Source: JAWWOL01 sp033851545
GTDB lineage: Bacteria; Actinomycetota; Actinomycetes; JAWWOL01
Direction: 5' to 3'
Length of the DNA: 64,000 bases
NCBI GenBank assembly: GCA_033851545.1
Contig: JAWWOO010000002.1
Span: 62,001-126,000, forward strand
The position numbers and the translations under genes were made by a program. Position 1 is the stretch's first letter. Each line of letters starts with the position of its first letter. Below are positions 31,606 to 39,955 of this stretch, piece by piece. The notes beneath the pieces were generated by a model that saw nothing but the letters and a program-made list of their open reading frames with translations, had not been told where the DNA came from and made no database searches.

Positions 31606-32317
31606 CGGCTGTTCGCCCCTCAACGTTGAGATCGGTCAGACGATCGGGAATGGTGATGCGCAGCAGTGCGCCGCCGAGGTCGCTTCGACGGATCTCGAAG
31701 CTCCCGTGCACGTTGCCCACGAGCTCGGCCACGACGCCGAGACCGAGTGATGCGCGGCCCCGCGGTGCGGTGCCGAAGCCCGGACCGGAGTCCTCGACGA
31801 CGAGCAGCGTGGAATCCGCTGATCGGCAGATCTGGAAGCGCACCCGGCCGTCGTCGCCCGCCGCCCGCACGGCGTTCTCCAGCAGGTTGCTCATCGCTCG
31901 GCGCAACAGGGACGCATTGGCGACGACCGATGCCTCTTCGTCGACGATCAGCTCCAGGTCGACGGACTGGCTGAGCTGCATCGCCAGCACGATGTCGTCG
32001 ATGCAGTGCCAGACCCGCAGCCGCTCATGCGATGTCGACCGGTCCAGCATGTGCTCCAGGAGATCGGTCAGCTGGCTTGCCGCGCGGGCAAGGTGGTGCA
32101 TCGTCTCGTGGGTCACGGTGTAGGGGCCGCGGTCCATGACGTGGATCAGGGCGCTGAGAGACGCGGCCTGCTGCCGGGCATCATGCAGGATCTGCGCCAG
32201 CCGGTCGTCCGGCAGATTGCCGTGAGACTTTCGCCGGTCCCGGATACGGGCATCACCAACACGGGGTTCCCTGGTAGCCACTCCCCTGTCCCCCTCGCCT
32301 GCCTCGTCCGTCGCCAC
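31586..32317 (-). CDS. Soluble sensor histidine kinase
   Basis: The 243-residue kinase lacks membrane helices and any recognised sensor domain. The phospho-acceptor region reads ILHDARQQAASLSALI, with His in HDARQ, and the HATPase domain has NLLENAVRAAG (N box) and VEDSGPGFG (G1), while G2 is SLGLGVV. With so little N-terminal sequence (about 50 mostly charged residues), the signal must come from a partner protein or an internal ligand. Coupled to the LuxR-type regulator gene that follows. Confidence 0.88.
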   Translation of the reverse strand: MATDEAGEGDRGVATREPRVGDARIRDRRKSHGNLPDDRLAQILHDARQQAASLSALIHVMDRGPYTVTHETMHHLARAASQLTDLLEHMLDRSTSHERLRVWHCIDDIVLAMQLSQSVDLELIVDEEASVVANASLLRRAMSNLLENAVRAAGDDGRVRFQICRSADSTLLVVEDSGPGFGTAPRGRASLGLGVVAELVGNVHGSFEIRRSDLGGALLRITIPDRLTDLNVEGRTADEGPAL

Positions 32318-32533
32318 CCGCGGAGCCCCGTTTCCGTGGAGGCCTCAGCGTCAACCGGCACCAACTGTTAATCAAGTGTTTACCAACGGAATGACTAATT
32401 CGGACTATGGCCTAATCGCCACATTTGACTTTGTGCACTTGATCCACTGCGCATTGCTGTCGGTTCGACACTTTTTGTTACTCCCGTGGCACCCTGCGTG
32501 ACGACAAGCCCCGGGATGACGGCCCAGCAAACT

Positions 32534-32550
32534 GATAACCGACCGATAAC
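32534..32550. promoter_or_regulatory. Paired GATAAC motifs upstream of the histidine kinase
   Basis: GATAAC occurs at 32534-32539 and 32545-32550, 11 bases apart. It is the reverse complement of the GTTATC pair at 25191-25208 in the other regulatory gap of the locus. A shared operator is the simplest reading, with one of the LuxR-type regulators as candidate ligand. Confidence 0.35.
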
Positions 32551-32599
32551 GGTGCGTGCCGAGGTTCGTGCGGATATGACCCACACCGCAGTAATTGTC

Positions 32600-32622
32600 C
32601 AAAAACCTTCGCCGGCGAAAGG
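32600..32622 (-). terminator. Stem-loop with T tract after the deacetylase gene
   Basis: Read on the minus strand, CCTTTCGCCGGCGAAGG is followed by TTTTT. The stem carries one bulged T around a CCGG loop. It lies about 65 bases beyond the deacetylase stop, so fits an intrinsic terminator, one of few U-tract types here. Confidence 0.45.
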
Positions 32623-32687
32623 GCGGCAAGGGCATTTTGGATTACCAAAACAATTGGCTCGGCCAGATATGCAGCAGGCCCCGGGCT

Positions 32688-33350
32688 TTACCGGGTGGTG
32701 CGCAGCACCATGAACGGCTCTGCGGCCGACATGCCGACGACGCTGCCCCAGTAGGCCGCCCGGGTGCGTAGCGCGTTGAGGCCGCGGGGGTGTGGCTCAG
32801 CCCGCAGTTCGCTGTCGTAGCAAGCCATTGCCGCGATCTTGGCGTCGAGGGTCTCTTCGATGTCGACGAAGGCGTTGGGCGAGAACCGGTCGCCCAGCCC
32901 GGGCCAGCCCCACTCGGTGGACGAGGGCGTCTCGAAGGCGAACAGCTCCCGTACGCCTCGTCGCTGGTACGGGCGGCAGGCCGTCCAGGTCGCTCGCGCG
33001 ACGACGCCATGGTCAAGGTTCACGTCGCCGGCGAAATGCGTGTAGACGACGTCGGGCTGCCACAAGTCGAGGGCCGCGTCGACGATCCCGGTGACCTCGA
33101 TCAGCGGGAGGCTGTCGAGGCGCTGATCCGGAAGGTCCGCGAAGACGATCTCGGCCAGCCCCAGGCGAACCGCGGCCTTCTGACCCGCGAGCCGCAGCTC
33201 GTCGCGCATCTCGGTGGGGTACCGGCTGCTGGCACCGTCCGCGACCACCAGCGCGGTCACCTCGGCACCCTCGCGGGCGTGGCGGGCCAGCGTCCCGCCC
33301 ACCCCCAGCACCTCGTCGTCCGGATGCGCGACGACTGCGACTACGCGCAT
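32688..33350 (-). CDS. PIG-L family N-acetylglucosamine deacetylase-like protein
   Basis: The 220-residue zinc-dependent deacetylase acts on N-acetylglucosaminyl or similar N-acyl sugars. Zinc ligands are visible in VVAHPDDEVLGVGG near the N-terminus and in the second motif AGDVNLDHGVV. The ATG at 33350 follows AGGAGCGG; the longer open frame has no such site. It is divergent from wzz, so may modify a precursor of the polymer. Confidence 0.92.
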   Translation of the reverse strand: MRVVAVVAHPDDEVLGVGGTLARHAREGAEVTALVVADGASSRYPTEMRDELRLAGQKAAVRLGLAEIVFADLPDQRLDSLPLIEVTGIVDAALDLWQPDVVYTHFAGDVNLDHGVVARATWTACRPYQRRGVRELFAFETPSSTEWGWPGLGDRFSPNAFVDIEETLDAKIAAMACYDSELRAEPHPRGLNALRTRAAYWGSVVGMSAAEPFMVLRTTR

Positions 33351-33527
33351 GGCTCCGCTCCTGCCTGTGCCAACGCTTCGCAACCCCCCGGTGAGCCTGC
33401 CGAGCATCCCGGGCGGCCGGCCGCCGACGGACCCGCATTTGACGTAGCCCCTCTACGCCGCGGGAGCGAGGACCGGCGTGGAGCGCCGGTGCATCGTCAC
33501 ATCGGTCACGGCAATGAGAGGCAGCTC

Positions 33528-34913
33528 ATGGAACTCAGTGAAGCGTTCGTCCGGGTGATCGGCCGGCACATTGCGATGATCGCGGTTCTCGTCGTGTGTG
33601 GTCTGCTCGGCGCAGGTCTCCTGCTCGGCGGGGGGACGACGCAGTACCGCGCGACGGTGCGACTCGCGCTCGATACCGGTGATCCCGCGACCCAGGCACA
33701 GTCCACCGTGATCGCGGACACGGCCAGGGCATTGGCGACGAGCCCGTCCCTGGTCGCGGGGTCGTTGCGCACCATCGGCGCCTCGCGGGACGCGGTCAAC
33801 GTGGCCCAGCACGAGGTCGCCGTCCAGGGCCTCGGGTCCTCCGGCGTCGTCGCGCTCAGCGTCGGCGATGCCGACAACCAGGTGGCGGTCTCCCTGGCCA
33901 AGCAGATTGCGACCGACGTCATCGCCGCGCACGACCAGGTGATCAACGGGCGCTACGAAAGCACCCTGAACACCCTCGAGGCCGCGATCACGCAGACCCG
34001 CAGGGACATCGCATCCATGGACGACCACATCAAGGGGGTCGGTCCCCTGTACGAGGTGGCGAAACCGACCGGCGGCGTACCGCTGAGCGAGCGCCCGTGG
34101 GCGGAGCCGAACCAGCTGCTCCGTCAGCGCGCCGACCTCGCGCAGCGCCTCGGCTCGCTGAACTCCGAGCACGCGACCCTCGAGGCCGACCACTCGTTGC
34201 ACGCCGCGGGGGCGATCATCGACAACGCCACTCCCGCTGACCGGGTGGCCGGCCGGCTCGTGTCGGACATCGCCCTCGGCGGGTTGCTCGGACTGCTGGC
34301 CGGCATCGCCGTGGCGTCCCTGCTCGAGACTTTCCGCCCGACGCTCGTCGGCCGCGACGCGCTGGCCCGCAACCTCGGGGCTCCCGTGCTGGCCGAGGTG
34401 CGTGGTGTCTCGACCGCAGAGGCCGACCTCGCCGAGGCCGCCATGCACATCGAGCTGGCGGCGGTCGCCGCGAGAGTCGACCGGGTCGGGCTGCTCTCCA
34501 TGCGCCGACAGCTGGACGTGGGGCCGATGACCGACCTCCTGGCCCAGTCGGTTCGCGGGCTCGACGTCGATGTCATCACCCGGCGCGGTTCCAGCGCGGT
34601 GCCGCACCAGAACGGCGGCGACGACCTGGACGCCGGCAACGCGGGGGCGAGCAGGGCCGGCGCTGCCGGGACGACCGGCGTCGTGCTGGTCACCCCGAAG
34701 GTCGTACGGGTCTCCGAGCTCAGCCGCATCGTCGAGTTCTTCACCATCAGCGGATGGCCCCTGCTCGGCCTGATCGTCGTCCCGGCCCGCCGCTCCCCGC
34801 TCGGGCTGCGCATCGTCTGGGAGGCCCCAGGCCCCCAGCCGCCTCGGCACCGTCCACACCTGCAAGCCACCGAGGGATCGAAGGGGGACCAGGCGTGGAC
34901 ATCACGGTCCTGA
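33528..34913 (+). CDS. Wzz-like chain-length determinant with degenerate BY-kinase domain
   Basis: The 461-residue protein has the Wzz topology: a short N-terminus, a membrane helix (about 14-36), an extracytoplasmic coiled domain, and a second helix near residue 247 (LGGLLGLLAGIAVASLLETF). The C-terminal 190 residues follow the layout of a bacterial tyrosine kinase, with VGLLSMRRQLD where the Walker A loop should be and VVLVTPKVVRVSEL in place of the Walker B region. No GKS/T motif or Tyr tail is present, so it is probably kinase-dead. It likely sets chain length in Wzy-dependent assembly. It overlaps the RtcB-like gene by 19 bases. Confidence 0.82.
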   Translation: MELSEAFVRVIGRHIAMIAVLVVCGLLGAGLLLGGGTTQYRATVRLALDTGDPATQAQSTVIADTARALATSPSLVAGSLRTIGASRDAVNVAQHEVAVQGLGSSGVVALSVGDADNQVAVSLAKQIATDVIAAHDQVINGRYESTLNTLEAAITQTRRDIASMDDHIKGVGPLYEVAKPTGGVPLSERPWAEPNQLLRQRADLAQRLGSLNSEHATLEADHSLHAAGAIIDNATPADRVAGRLVSDIALGGLLGLLAGIAVASLLETFRPTLVGRDALARNLGAPVLAEVRGVSTAEADLAEAAMHIELAAVAARVDRVGLLSMRRQLDVGPMTDLLAQSVRGLDVDVITRRGSSAVPHQNGGDDLDAGNAGASRAGAAGTTGVVLVTPKVVRVSELSRIVEFFTISGWPLLGLIVVPARRSPLGLRIVWEAPGPQPPRHRPHLQATEGSKGDQAWTSRS

Positions 34914-36337
34914 GCCAGGACGACCCGAGGGTCGATGCCGAGCCGCGGGTGTTCGACAGCGAGGACGTGCCGGCCGATCCCGACGTCGTGGCCACGCTGG
35001 CGAACGGGGTGTCCGACATCGACCTGGCGGCGCCGCCGGTCGTCCTGCCGGACTTCCATCACAAGGCAGACCTGGAGATGCCTTCGAGCATCGCCGTCGC
35101 CACGCGGGACACCATCCGCCCGGCCTTCACCAGCGCATCGGTCAACTGCGGAATGGCACTCATCGCGTTCGACAGCGACGTCCCGGACGAAGCCGCGATC
35201 ACGCGGTTCTACGACGCCGTCAGGTCCCGCTACCCGCACCCGCCGAGCTGGCGGCGCGAGCTCTCGCTGGCCGACGTCCTGCGAGCGGCGGACGAGGGAT
35301 CCGCCTTCGGCATGGAGCGTTATGGCCTGCCGGCTGAGGCACTCGAGCGGGTGGAAGAGGACGGCCGCCTCTCCCTTGCCAGGTACGGGGGCGTCGAACG
35401 GCTGAGGCGCGAGCTGCCCCGCCTGTCCTTCCACGTGTCGCGGTTCCGGTTCGGCAGCATCGGCCCGAGCAACCACTTCGTCGAGCTGCAGCGGGTCGAG
35501 GAGATCCTCGACCCGGTGGCCGCCGAGGTGCTGGGCGTCAGCGAAGGTCAGCTGACGCTGCAGTACCACGCCGGCGGCGGGCTGCTCACCGGCCAGGTCG
35601 GCCGACTCTTCGCCCGCCGGCAGAAGATGCACGGCTCGCTCCAGCTGCAGATGGCGCTGGCCCGGCCGCTGGCGCACCTGACGTCGGCCAGGTCGGCGGC
35701 CCAGCTCAAGCAGCGGCTGGCCCTGTACTTCCGTCCCGGCTGCCCGGCCATCCCGCTCGACGGACCCGAGGGCACCCGCGTCATGCTCGCCAACGCTGCC
35801 GCGATGAATTACGGGTTCGCCTTCCGCGCCGCGACGTACGGCACCCTCGCCGGGGTGGCCCGCGAGGTGCTGGGGGCACGGGACCCGCAGCTCGTGGTCG
35901 ACTCGCCGCACAACTCGATCTATGAAGAGCAGGTCGGCGACCGGCCAGCGATCGTGCACCGGCACAACTCCTGCCGGGCCTACCCCGCGTCCCGGATGAG
36001 GCCGGGCACGGCGTTCGGATCGGTCGGCCAGGCCGTACTCCTGCCCGGGACGCATCGCACCTCCTCCTACCTCTGCGTCGCGGGCGACCACCCCGAGCGC
36101 AGCCTCTACTCCGCCTGCCACGGCGCCGGAACCGTCGTCGACAAGTTCGCCGCCGACGGAGAGTCGGGCTCCGACCGCGACGGCCACACGACGCTGCGCT
36201 ACCGCTACAGCGGCGACGCACCGGCCCGCGTCCCCCAGCTCGACGATCGCGGCGTGGATGCCGCGCTGCGCATCCTGGTCACCCACGGTCTGGTGCGTCC
36301 GGTCGCCCGGATGCGCCCCCTAGCGGTACTGCACTGA
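34895..36337 (+). CDS. Divergent RtcB (RNA ligase) family protein inside the exopolysaccharide locus
   Basis: The 480-residue protein aligns with RtcB across its full length. Conserved: PDFHHKAD, NCGM with Cys85, SNHFVEL with His194, YHAGGG with His225, HNSIYEE with His339, and ACHGAG with His409, the residue guanylated in true RtcB. Changed: the Asp three residues before the Cys is Ser82, RKGA is RHNS, PGSMG is PGTHR, and HGAGR is HGAGT. True RtcB joins RNA 2',3'-cyclic phosphate to 5'-OH ends using GTP and Mn2+. The loss of one metal ligand makes that activity doubtful. No archease gene is nearby. The GTG at 34895 follows AGGGGG and overlaps wzz, and wzy follows 11 bases later, so it is a fixed part of this operon. 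Confidence 0.85.
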   Translation: MDITVLSQDDPRVDAEPRVFDSEDVPADPDVVATLANGVSDIDLAAPPVVLPDFHHKADLEMPSSIAVATRDTIRPAFTSASVNCGMALIAFDSDVPDEAAITRFYDAVRSRYPHPPSWRRELSLADVLRAADEGSAFGMERYGLPAEALERVEEDGRLSLARYGGVERLRRELPRLSFHVSRFRFGSIGPSNHFVELQRVEEILDPVAAEVLGVSEGQLTLQYHAGGGLLTGQVGRLFARRQKMHGSLQLQMALARPLAHLTSARSAAQLKQRLALYFRPGCPAIPLDGPEGTRVMLANAAAMNYGFAFRAATYGTLAGVAREVLGARDPQLVVDSPHNSIYEEQVGDRPAIVHRHNSCRAYPASRMRPGTAFGSVGQAVLLPGTHRTSSYLCVAGDHPERSLYSACHGAGTVVDKFAADGESGSDRDGHTTLRYRYSGDAPARVPQLDDRGVDAALRILVTHGLVRPVARMRPLAVLH

Positions 36338-36348
36338 GCCGGCCGCAG

Positions 36349-37695
36349 ATGAACACCATGACCCCGCTGTACCACCCTGCTCCGGGCAGCGCCGCGCTGG
36401 CCATCCGGGCAGCCGGCACCACCGGCGCCGACCGTCTGTCACCGGCAGCGGCCGTACGCGGTGCCCGCGAGCGGAGCGGGGTGGCTCGGACAGCTGTCGC
36501 GGTCGGCCTCGCCGGCTTGCCGATCCTCCAGCCGACCTTTGCCGGCAACCTCGGCCCTGCCGACGCAGCGATGCTGCTGGGCGTGGGCGGCGCCCTGCTG
36601 TGGGCAGGGACCACCAAGCAGGTCTTGAAGGGCGCCTACCTGCTGCCGCTGGCTGTCATGCTGCTCGCGGGGCTGATCTCCGGAATGGCAGGAGCCCAGC
36701 CGGGTGCGGCCCTGCTGGCCGTCGGCCAGGACGTCTACCTCGTGCTCTGGGCCTTGGCCTGCCTCAACGTGAGCCGCGACGGCGAGTCGGCCGGGTTCGT
36801 CGTACGGGCGTGGTGCCTGACCTCCTTCGCCTGGGCCGTCTCACTGTTCTTCGTGGTCGGCCACACCACACTGACCGCCGCCTCGACGGGCGACACCCGG
36901 CTGGCCTTCACCGCTGACACCAACGGTGCCGGCCTGTACTTCGTACTCTCGATCTTCGTCATGGTCGCCGCGCGTCGTCCCCGGCGGCGGCTCTGGCGCT
37001 GGACGGCCATCGCGTTCCTCGCCGCGGACACCGTGCTGACCGGGTCGCTCGGGGCGCTCAGCGGGCTGTTCGCCGGTCTCGCCATCGCCATCATGCTCGG
37101 CGTCTTCGCCCGCCGCGGCCCGGCGCCGGCGCTCGCGCTGATCCTGGCCATGGGGCTCGCGGCGGCGTCCGGGACGCTGTTCGTGCAGCGCTACCGGGTC
37201 ATCGAGGGTGCTCATGCCAGCGCCAGCCCCATCCTGCGCAACTCTCTCGGCCGGGGCGCGCAGAGCTCAGCCGAGCGCAGCGAGCTGAACAAGGAGACCC
37301 TCGGACTCGTCAAGACGGTCTCGGTGCTCGGCGGCGGACCCAACACGACGGAGCAGCAGCTCCGTGACCAGCAGGCGCCGTACCCCAAGCAGGCCCACAA
37401 CGACTGGATAGCCGCGCTCGTCGAGCGAGGCGTCCTGGGGCTGGCCGGCATAGCCCTGCTCGCCATGGAGATTGGCCGGCGGACGGCTGCGGCCCGAGAT
37501 CCCGCGCGTCTCCGGCGGCCGTACGCGGAGGTCTTCCCGGCAGCCCACTACCTCGTCGGCGGGATGGTGACCATCGCGATCTTCAGTCTCACCCATGAAG
37601 TGCTCCACGACCGGACGGCCTGGACGCTGCTCGGCATCGTCGCCGCCATCTCGATCTTCGGTCGTCGGGCTGAGCCAATACCGGGAGGGCAATGA
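36349..37695 (+). CDS. O-antigen ligase/Wzy-type polymerase
   Basis: A 448-residue membrane protein with about ten to twelve hydrophobic segments and a long soluble loop between about 280 and 345. The Wzy_C signature is seen in QAPYPKQAHNDWIAALVERG, where His lies at the expected place before the next helix. The family polymerises or ligates lipid-linked repeat units outside the membrane. It starts 12 bases after the RtcB-like gene and overlaps the epimerase gene by ATGA. Confidence 0.88.
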   Translation: MNTMTPLYHPAPGSAALAIRAAGTTGADRLSPAAAVRGARERSGVARTAVAVGLAGLPILQPTFAGNLGPADAAMLLGVGGALLWAGTTKQVLKGAYLLPLAVMLLAGLISGMAGAQPGAALLAVGQDVYLVLWALACLNVSRDGESAGFVVRAWCLTSFAWAVSLFFVVGHTTLTAASTGDTRLAFTADTNGAGLYFVLSIFVMVAARRPRRRLWRWTAIAFLAADTVLTGSLGALSGLFAGLAIAIMLGVFARRGPAPALALILAMGLAAASGTLFVQRYRVIEGAHASASPILRNSLGRGAQSSAERSELNKETLGLVKTVSVLGGGPNTTEQQLRDQQAPYPKQAHNDWIAALVERGVLGLAGIALLAMEIGRRTAAARDPARLRRPYAEVFPAAHYLVGGMVTIAIFSLTHEVLHDRTAWTLLGIVAAISIFGRRAEPIPGGQ

Positions 37696-38642
37696 TGCGC
37701 GCACTCGTGACCGGAGCGGCCGGCTTCGTCGGATCGCACCTGTGTGAGAAGTTGCTCAGCGAAGGTGCGGAGGTCGTCGGAGTCGACGCCTTCACGGACT
37801 ACTACGACGTGGCTGCCAAGCGCAGGAACGCCGTGCACCTGCAGCGGAACCCCCGCTTCGTCCTCGTCGAGGGCGACCTGGCCGCGCTGCCGCTGGCCCG
37901 CCTGGTCGCCCGTGCCGACACGGTCTTCCACCTCGCGGGACAGCCGGGCGTACGGGCCTCGTGGGGCAACGACTTCGGGATCTACGTCCACCACAACGTG
38001 GTCGCCACTCATCGGTTGCTCGAGGCGTGCAAGGAGGCGGCCCTGCACAAGCTGGTCTACGCGTCGAGCTCGTCGGTCTACGGCGACAGCGAGACCTACC
38101 CGACCGCTGAGTCGCTCCGGCCCGCCCCGGTGTCGCCGTACGGCGTGACCAAGCTCGCCGCCGAGCACCTGACGGAGGTCTACCGGCGCAGCTTCGGAGT
38201 GCCGGCCGTCTCCCTGAGGCTCTTCACCGTGTACGGCCCGCGGCAACGGCCGGACATGGCGTTCGCCCGACTGGTCAGGGCCGGCCTCACCGGTGCCACC
38301 TTCGATCTCTACGGAGATGGCGAGCAGACCCGCGACTTCACCTACGTCGGGGACGTGGTTGCGGCGATGGTGGCCGCCGCCGGCACCAGCTGGTGCGGGG
38401 TCGCCAACATCGGCGGCGGGTCGCGCACCTCGATGAACCGCGTGCTCGAGATCGTCCGCGGGCTCTGCGGCGGCCTCGAGGTACGTCAGGAGCAGGTGGC
38501 GCGGGGCGACGTCCGGCACACGGCGGCGGACACCTCCGTAGCGGCAGCACATCTCGGCTACCGGGCCCGTACCCCCTTGGCCGAAGGGCTCGCCGCCATG
38601 GTCGCCGCCGAACGGGCCCAGCTGACGGCCGCCGCGTCATGA
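37692..38642 (+). CDS. NAD-dependent nucleotide-sugar epimerase (UDP-glucuronate/UDP-glucose 4-epimerase type)
   Basis: The 316-residue extended SDR has the NAD site VTGAAGFVGSHLCEKLL, the segment TVFHLAGQPGVRASW typical of UDP-glucuronate 4-epimerases and the catalytic Ser/Tyr region (YASSSSVYGDSE ... SPYGVTKLAAEH). It most likely interconverts UDP-Glc(A) and UDP-Gal(A) for the polymer. It is coupled by ATGA overlaps to both wzy and the following glycosyltransferase gene. Confidence 0.93.
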   Translation: MMRALVTGAAGFVGSHLCEKLLSEGAEVVGVDAFTDYYDVAAKRRNAVHLQRNPRFVLVEGDLAALPLARLVARADTVFHLAGQPGVRASWGNDFGIYVHHNVVATHRLLEACKEAALHKLVYASSSSVYGDSETYPTAESLRPAPVSPYGVTKLAAEHLTEVYRRSFGVPAVSLRLFTVYGPRQRPDMAFARLVRAGLTGATFDLYGDGEQTRDFTYVGDVVAAMVAAAGTSWCGVANIGGGSRTSMNRVLEIVRGLCGGLEVRQEQVARGDVRHTAADTSVAAAHLGYRARTPLAEGLAAMVAAERAQLTAAAS

Positions 38643-39955
38643 GCCGGGCCTGGATGGCCACGCCGGCCCAGGTGGTGGACACTGCCGGCATACCCCCGGC
38701 TCCCGCGCAACCGCGGATCAAGGTGCTGCACGTCATCACCCGCCTCGACGCCGGAGCCGGCGGCAACACGCTGGTGTCCGCCATCGGCATGGACCGCGGG
38801 CGGTACGAGGTCTGGATCGCCGGCGCCGCAGGCGGACCGCTGTGGCAGGACGCCCAGCGGCACGGGATCCGTACGGTGCAGATGACCTCTCTCCGGCGCG
38901 AGATCGCTCCGGTGGCCGACCTCGCGGCGCTGATCGCGCTGGTCCGCCTCATCCGACGCGAGCGGTTCGGCATCGTGCACCTGCACTCGGCGAAGGCGGG
39001 CGTCCTCGGCCGGCTGGCTGCGGCGATGTGCCGCGTACCGGTCGTCGTCTACACCTTGCACGGCAGGGACCCGTGGTGGCCAGCGCCCGGCGGCGAGGTC
39101 AACGACCTCGGGGACACGATGTCCGGAGCTTTGCGCACCTTTCTGTTCCTGGAAAGGGCACTGTGCCACCTGACCGACCGGTTCGTCGCGGTCTCGCCAA
39201 CGGTGGCGCGGGATGCGGTGCTGGCACGGGTCGCGAGCCCGGGCCGGATCGACGTCGCGGCGTCGGCGGTCGACGTCGACGGCATCGCCGACCACGCCCG
39301 GGCCAGTGCGGCCGCAGCACTCGGCCTACCCGAAGGCGTACCCCTGATCGGATCGGTCGGCCGCCTCGATGCGCAGAAGGCGCCGCTCGACTTCATCCAC
39401 ATGGCCGCCGAGGTGCACCGGCGGCACCCCGACGCGCGCTTCGTCATGGTGGGTGAGGGCGACCTGGCCGACGCCGCCGCCGTTCTCGCCCGCGTCCTCG
39501 ACGTCCCGGTCCTGTTCGCCGGCTACCGCAGCGACGTGGCCGAACTGGTAGCCGCCTTCGACGTCTTCGTCATCAGCTCGCTCTATGAGGGGGTCGGCCG
39601 GGCCCTGACCGAGGCGCTGGCCTCCGGGTGCCCGGTCGTCGCCACGGCGGTGGACGGTGTCGTCGACGTCGTCGTGCCAGGCGCCACCGGGCTCCTGGCA
39701 GCCGCCCGCGATCCCTCGGGTCTGGCGGACCGGGTGTGCTGGATGCTCGAGCACCCGGTCGAGGCCGCCCGGATGGGCGCGCAGGCCCGCACCTCCGTCT
39801 GCGAGCTGTTCGCCCCGGCGCGGCTGTGCTCGACCCTGGACGAGATCTACTCCGCCGCGCTGGGTCTCGTACCACTGGCCCAACCGGAGCCGGCTGCTGC
39901 CACGATCCCGGCGAGCCGCCGGGACACGGGATCGGTGGCCGATGTCCTCAGCTGA
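38639..39955 (+). CDS. GT4 family glycosyltransferase
   Basis: A 438-residue retaining GT-B glycosyltransferase. The N-terminal domain begins KVLHVITRLDAGAGGNTLV after a 25-residue leader. The C-terminal donor-binding half has IGSVGRLDAQKAPLDFI and the EX7E-type segment SSLYEGVGRALTEALASGCP. It adds a sugar to the lipid-linked repeat unit on the cytoplasmic face. Overlaps both neighbours. Confidence 0.94.
   Translation: MSRAWMATPAQVVDTAGIPPAPAQPRIKVLHVITRLDAGAGGNTLVSAIGMDRGRYEVWIAGAAGGPLWQDAQRHGIRTVQMTSLRREIAPVADLAALIALVRLIRRERFGIVHLHSAKAGVLGRLAAAMCRVPVVVYTLHGRDPWWPAPGGEVNDLGDTMSGALRTFLFLERALCHLTDRFVAVSPTVARDAVLARVASPGRIDVAASAVDVDGIADHARASAAAALGLPEGVPLIGSVGRLDAQKAPLDFIHMAAEVHRRHPDARFVMVGEGDLADAAAVLARVLDVPVLFAGYRSDVAELVAAFDVFVISSLYEGVGRALTEALASGCPVVATAVDGVVDVVVPGATGLLAAARDPSGLADRVCWMLEHPVEAARMGAQARTSVCELFAPARLCSTLDEIYSAALGLVPLAQPEPAAATIPASRRDTGSVADVLS

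Larger units (their letters stand above)
32318..32687. other. 370-bp AT-rich intergenic region upstream of the histidine kinase
   Basis: No convincing coding frame is seen. The stretch is visibly richer in A and T than the rest of the window, with runs such as TGTTAATCAAGTGTTTACC near the kinase. It contains a GATAAC pair, a 12-bp palindrome (TTCGCCGGCGAA at 32608-32619) and a terminator-like structure for the deacetylase gene. It probably holds the kinase-regulator promoter; an undetected small RNA is possible. Confidence 0.6.
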
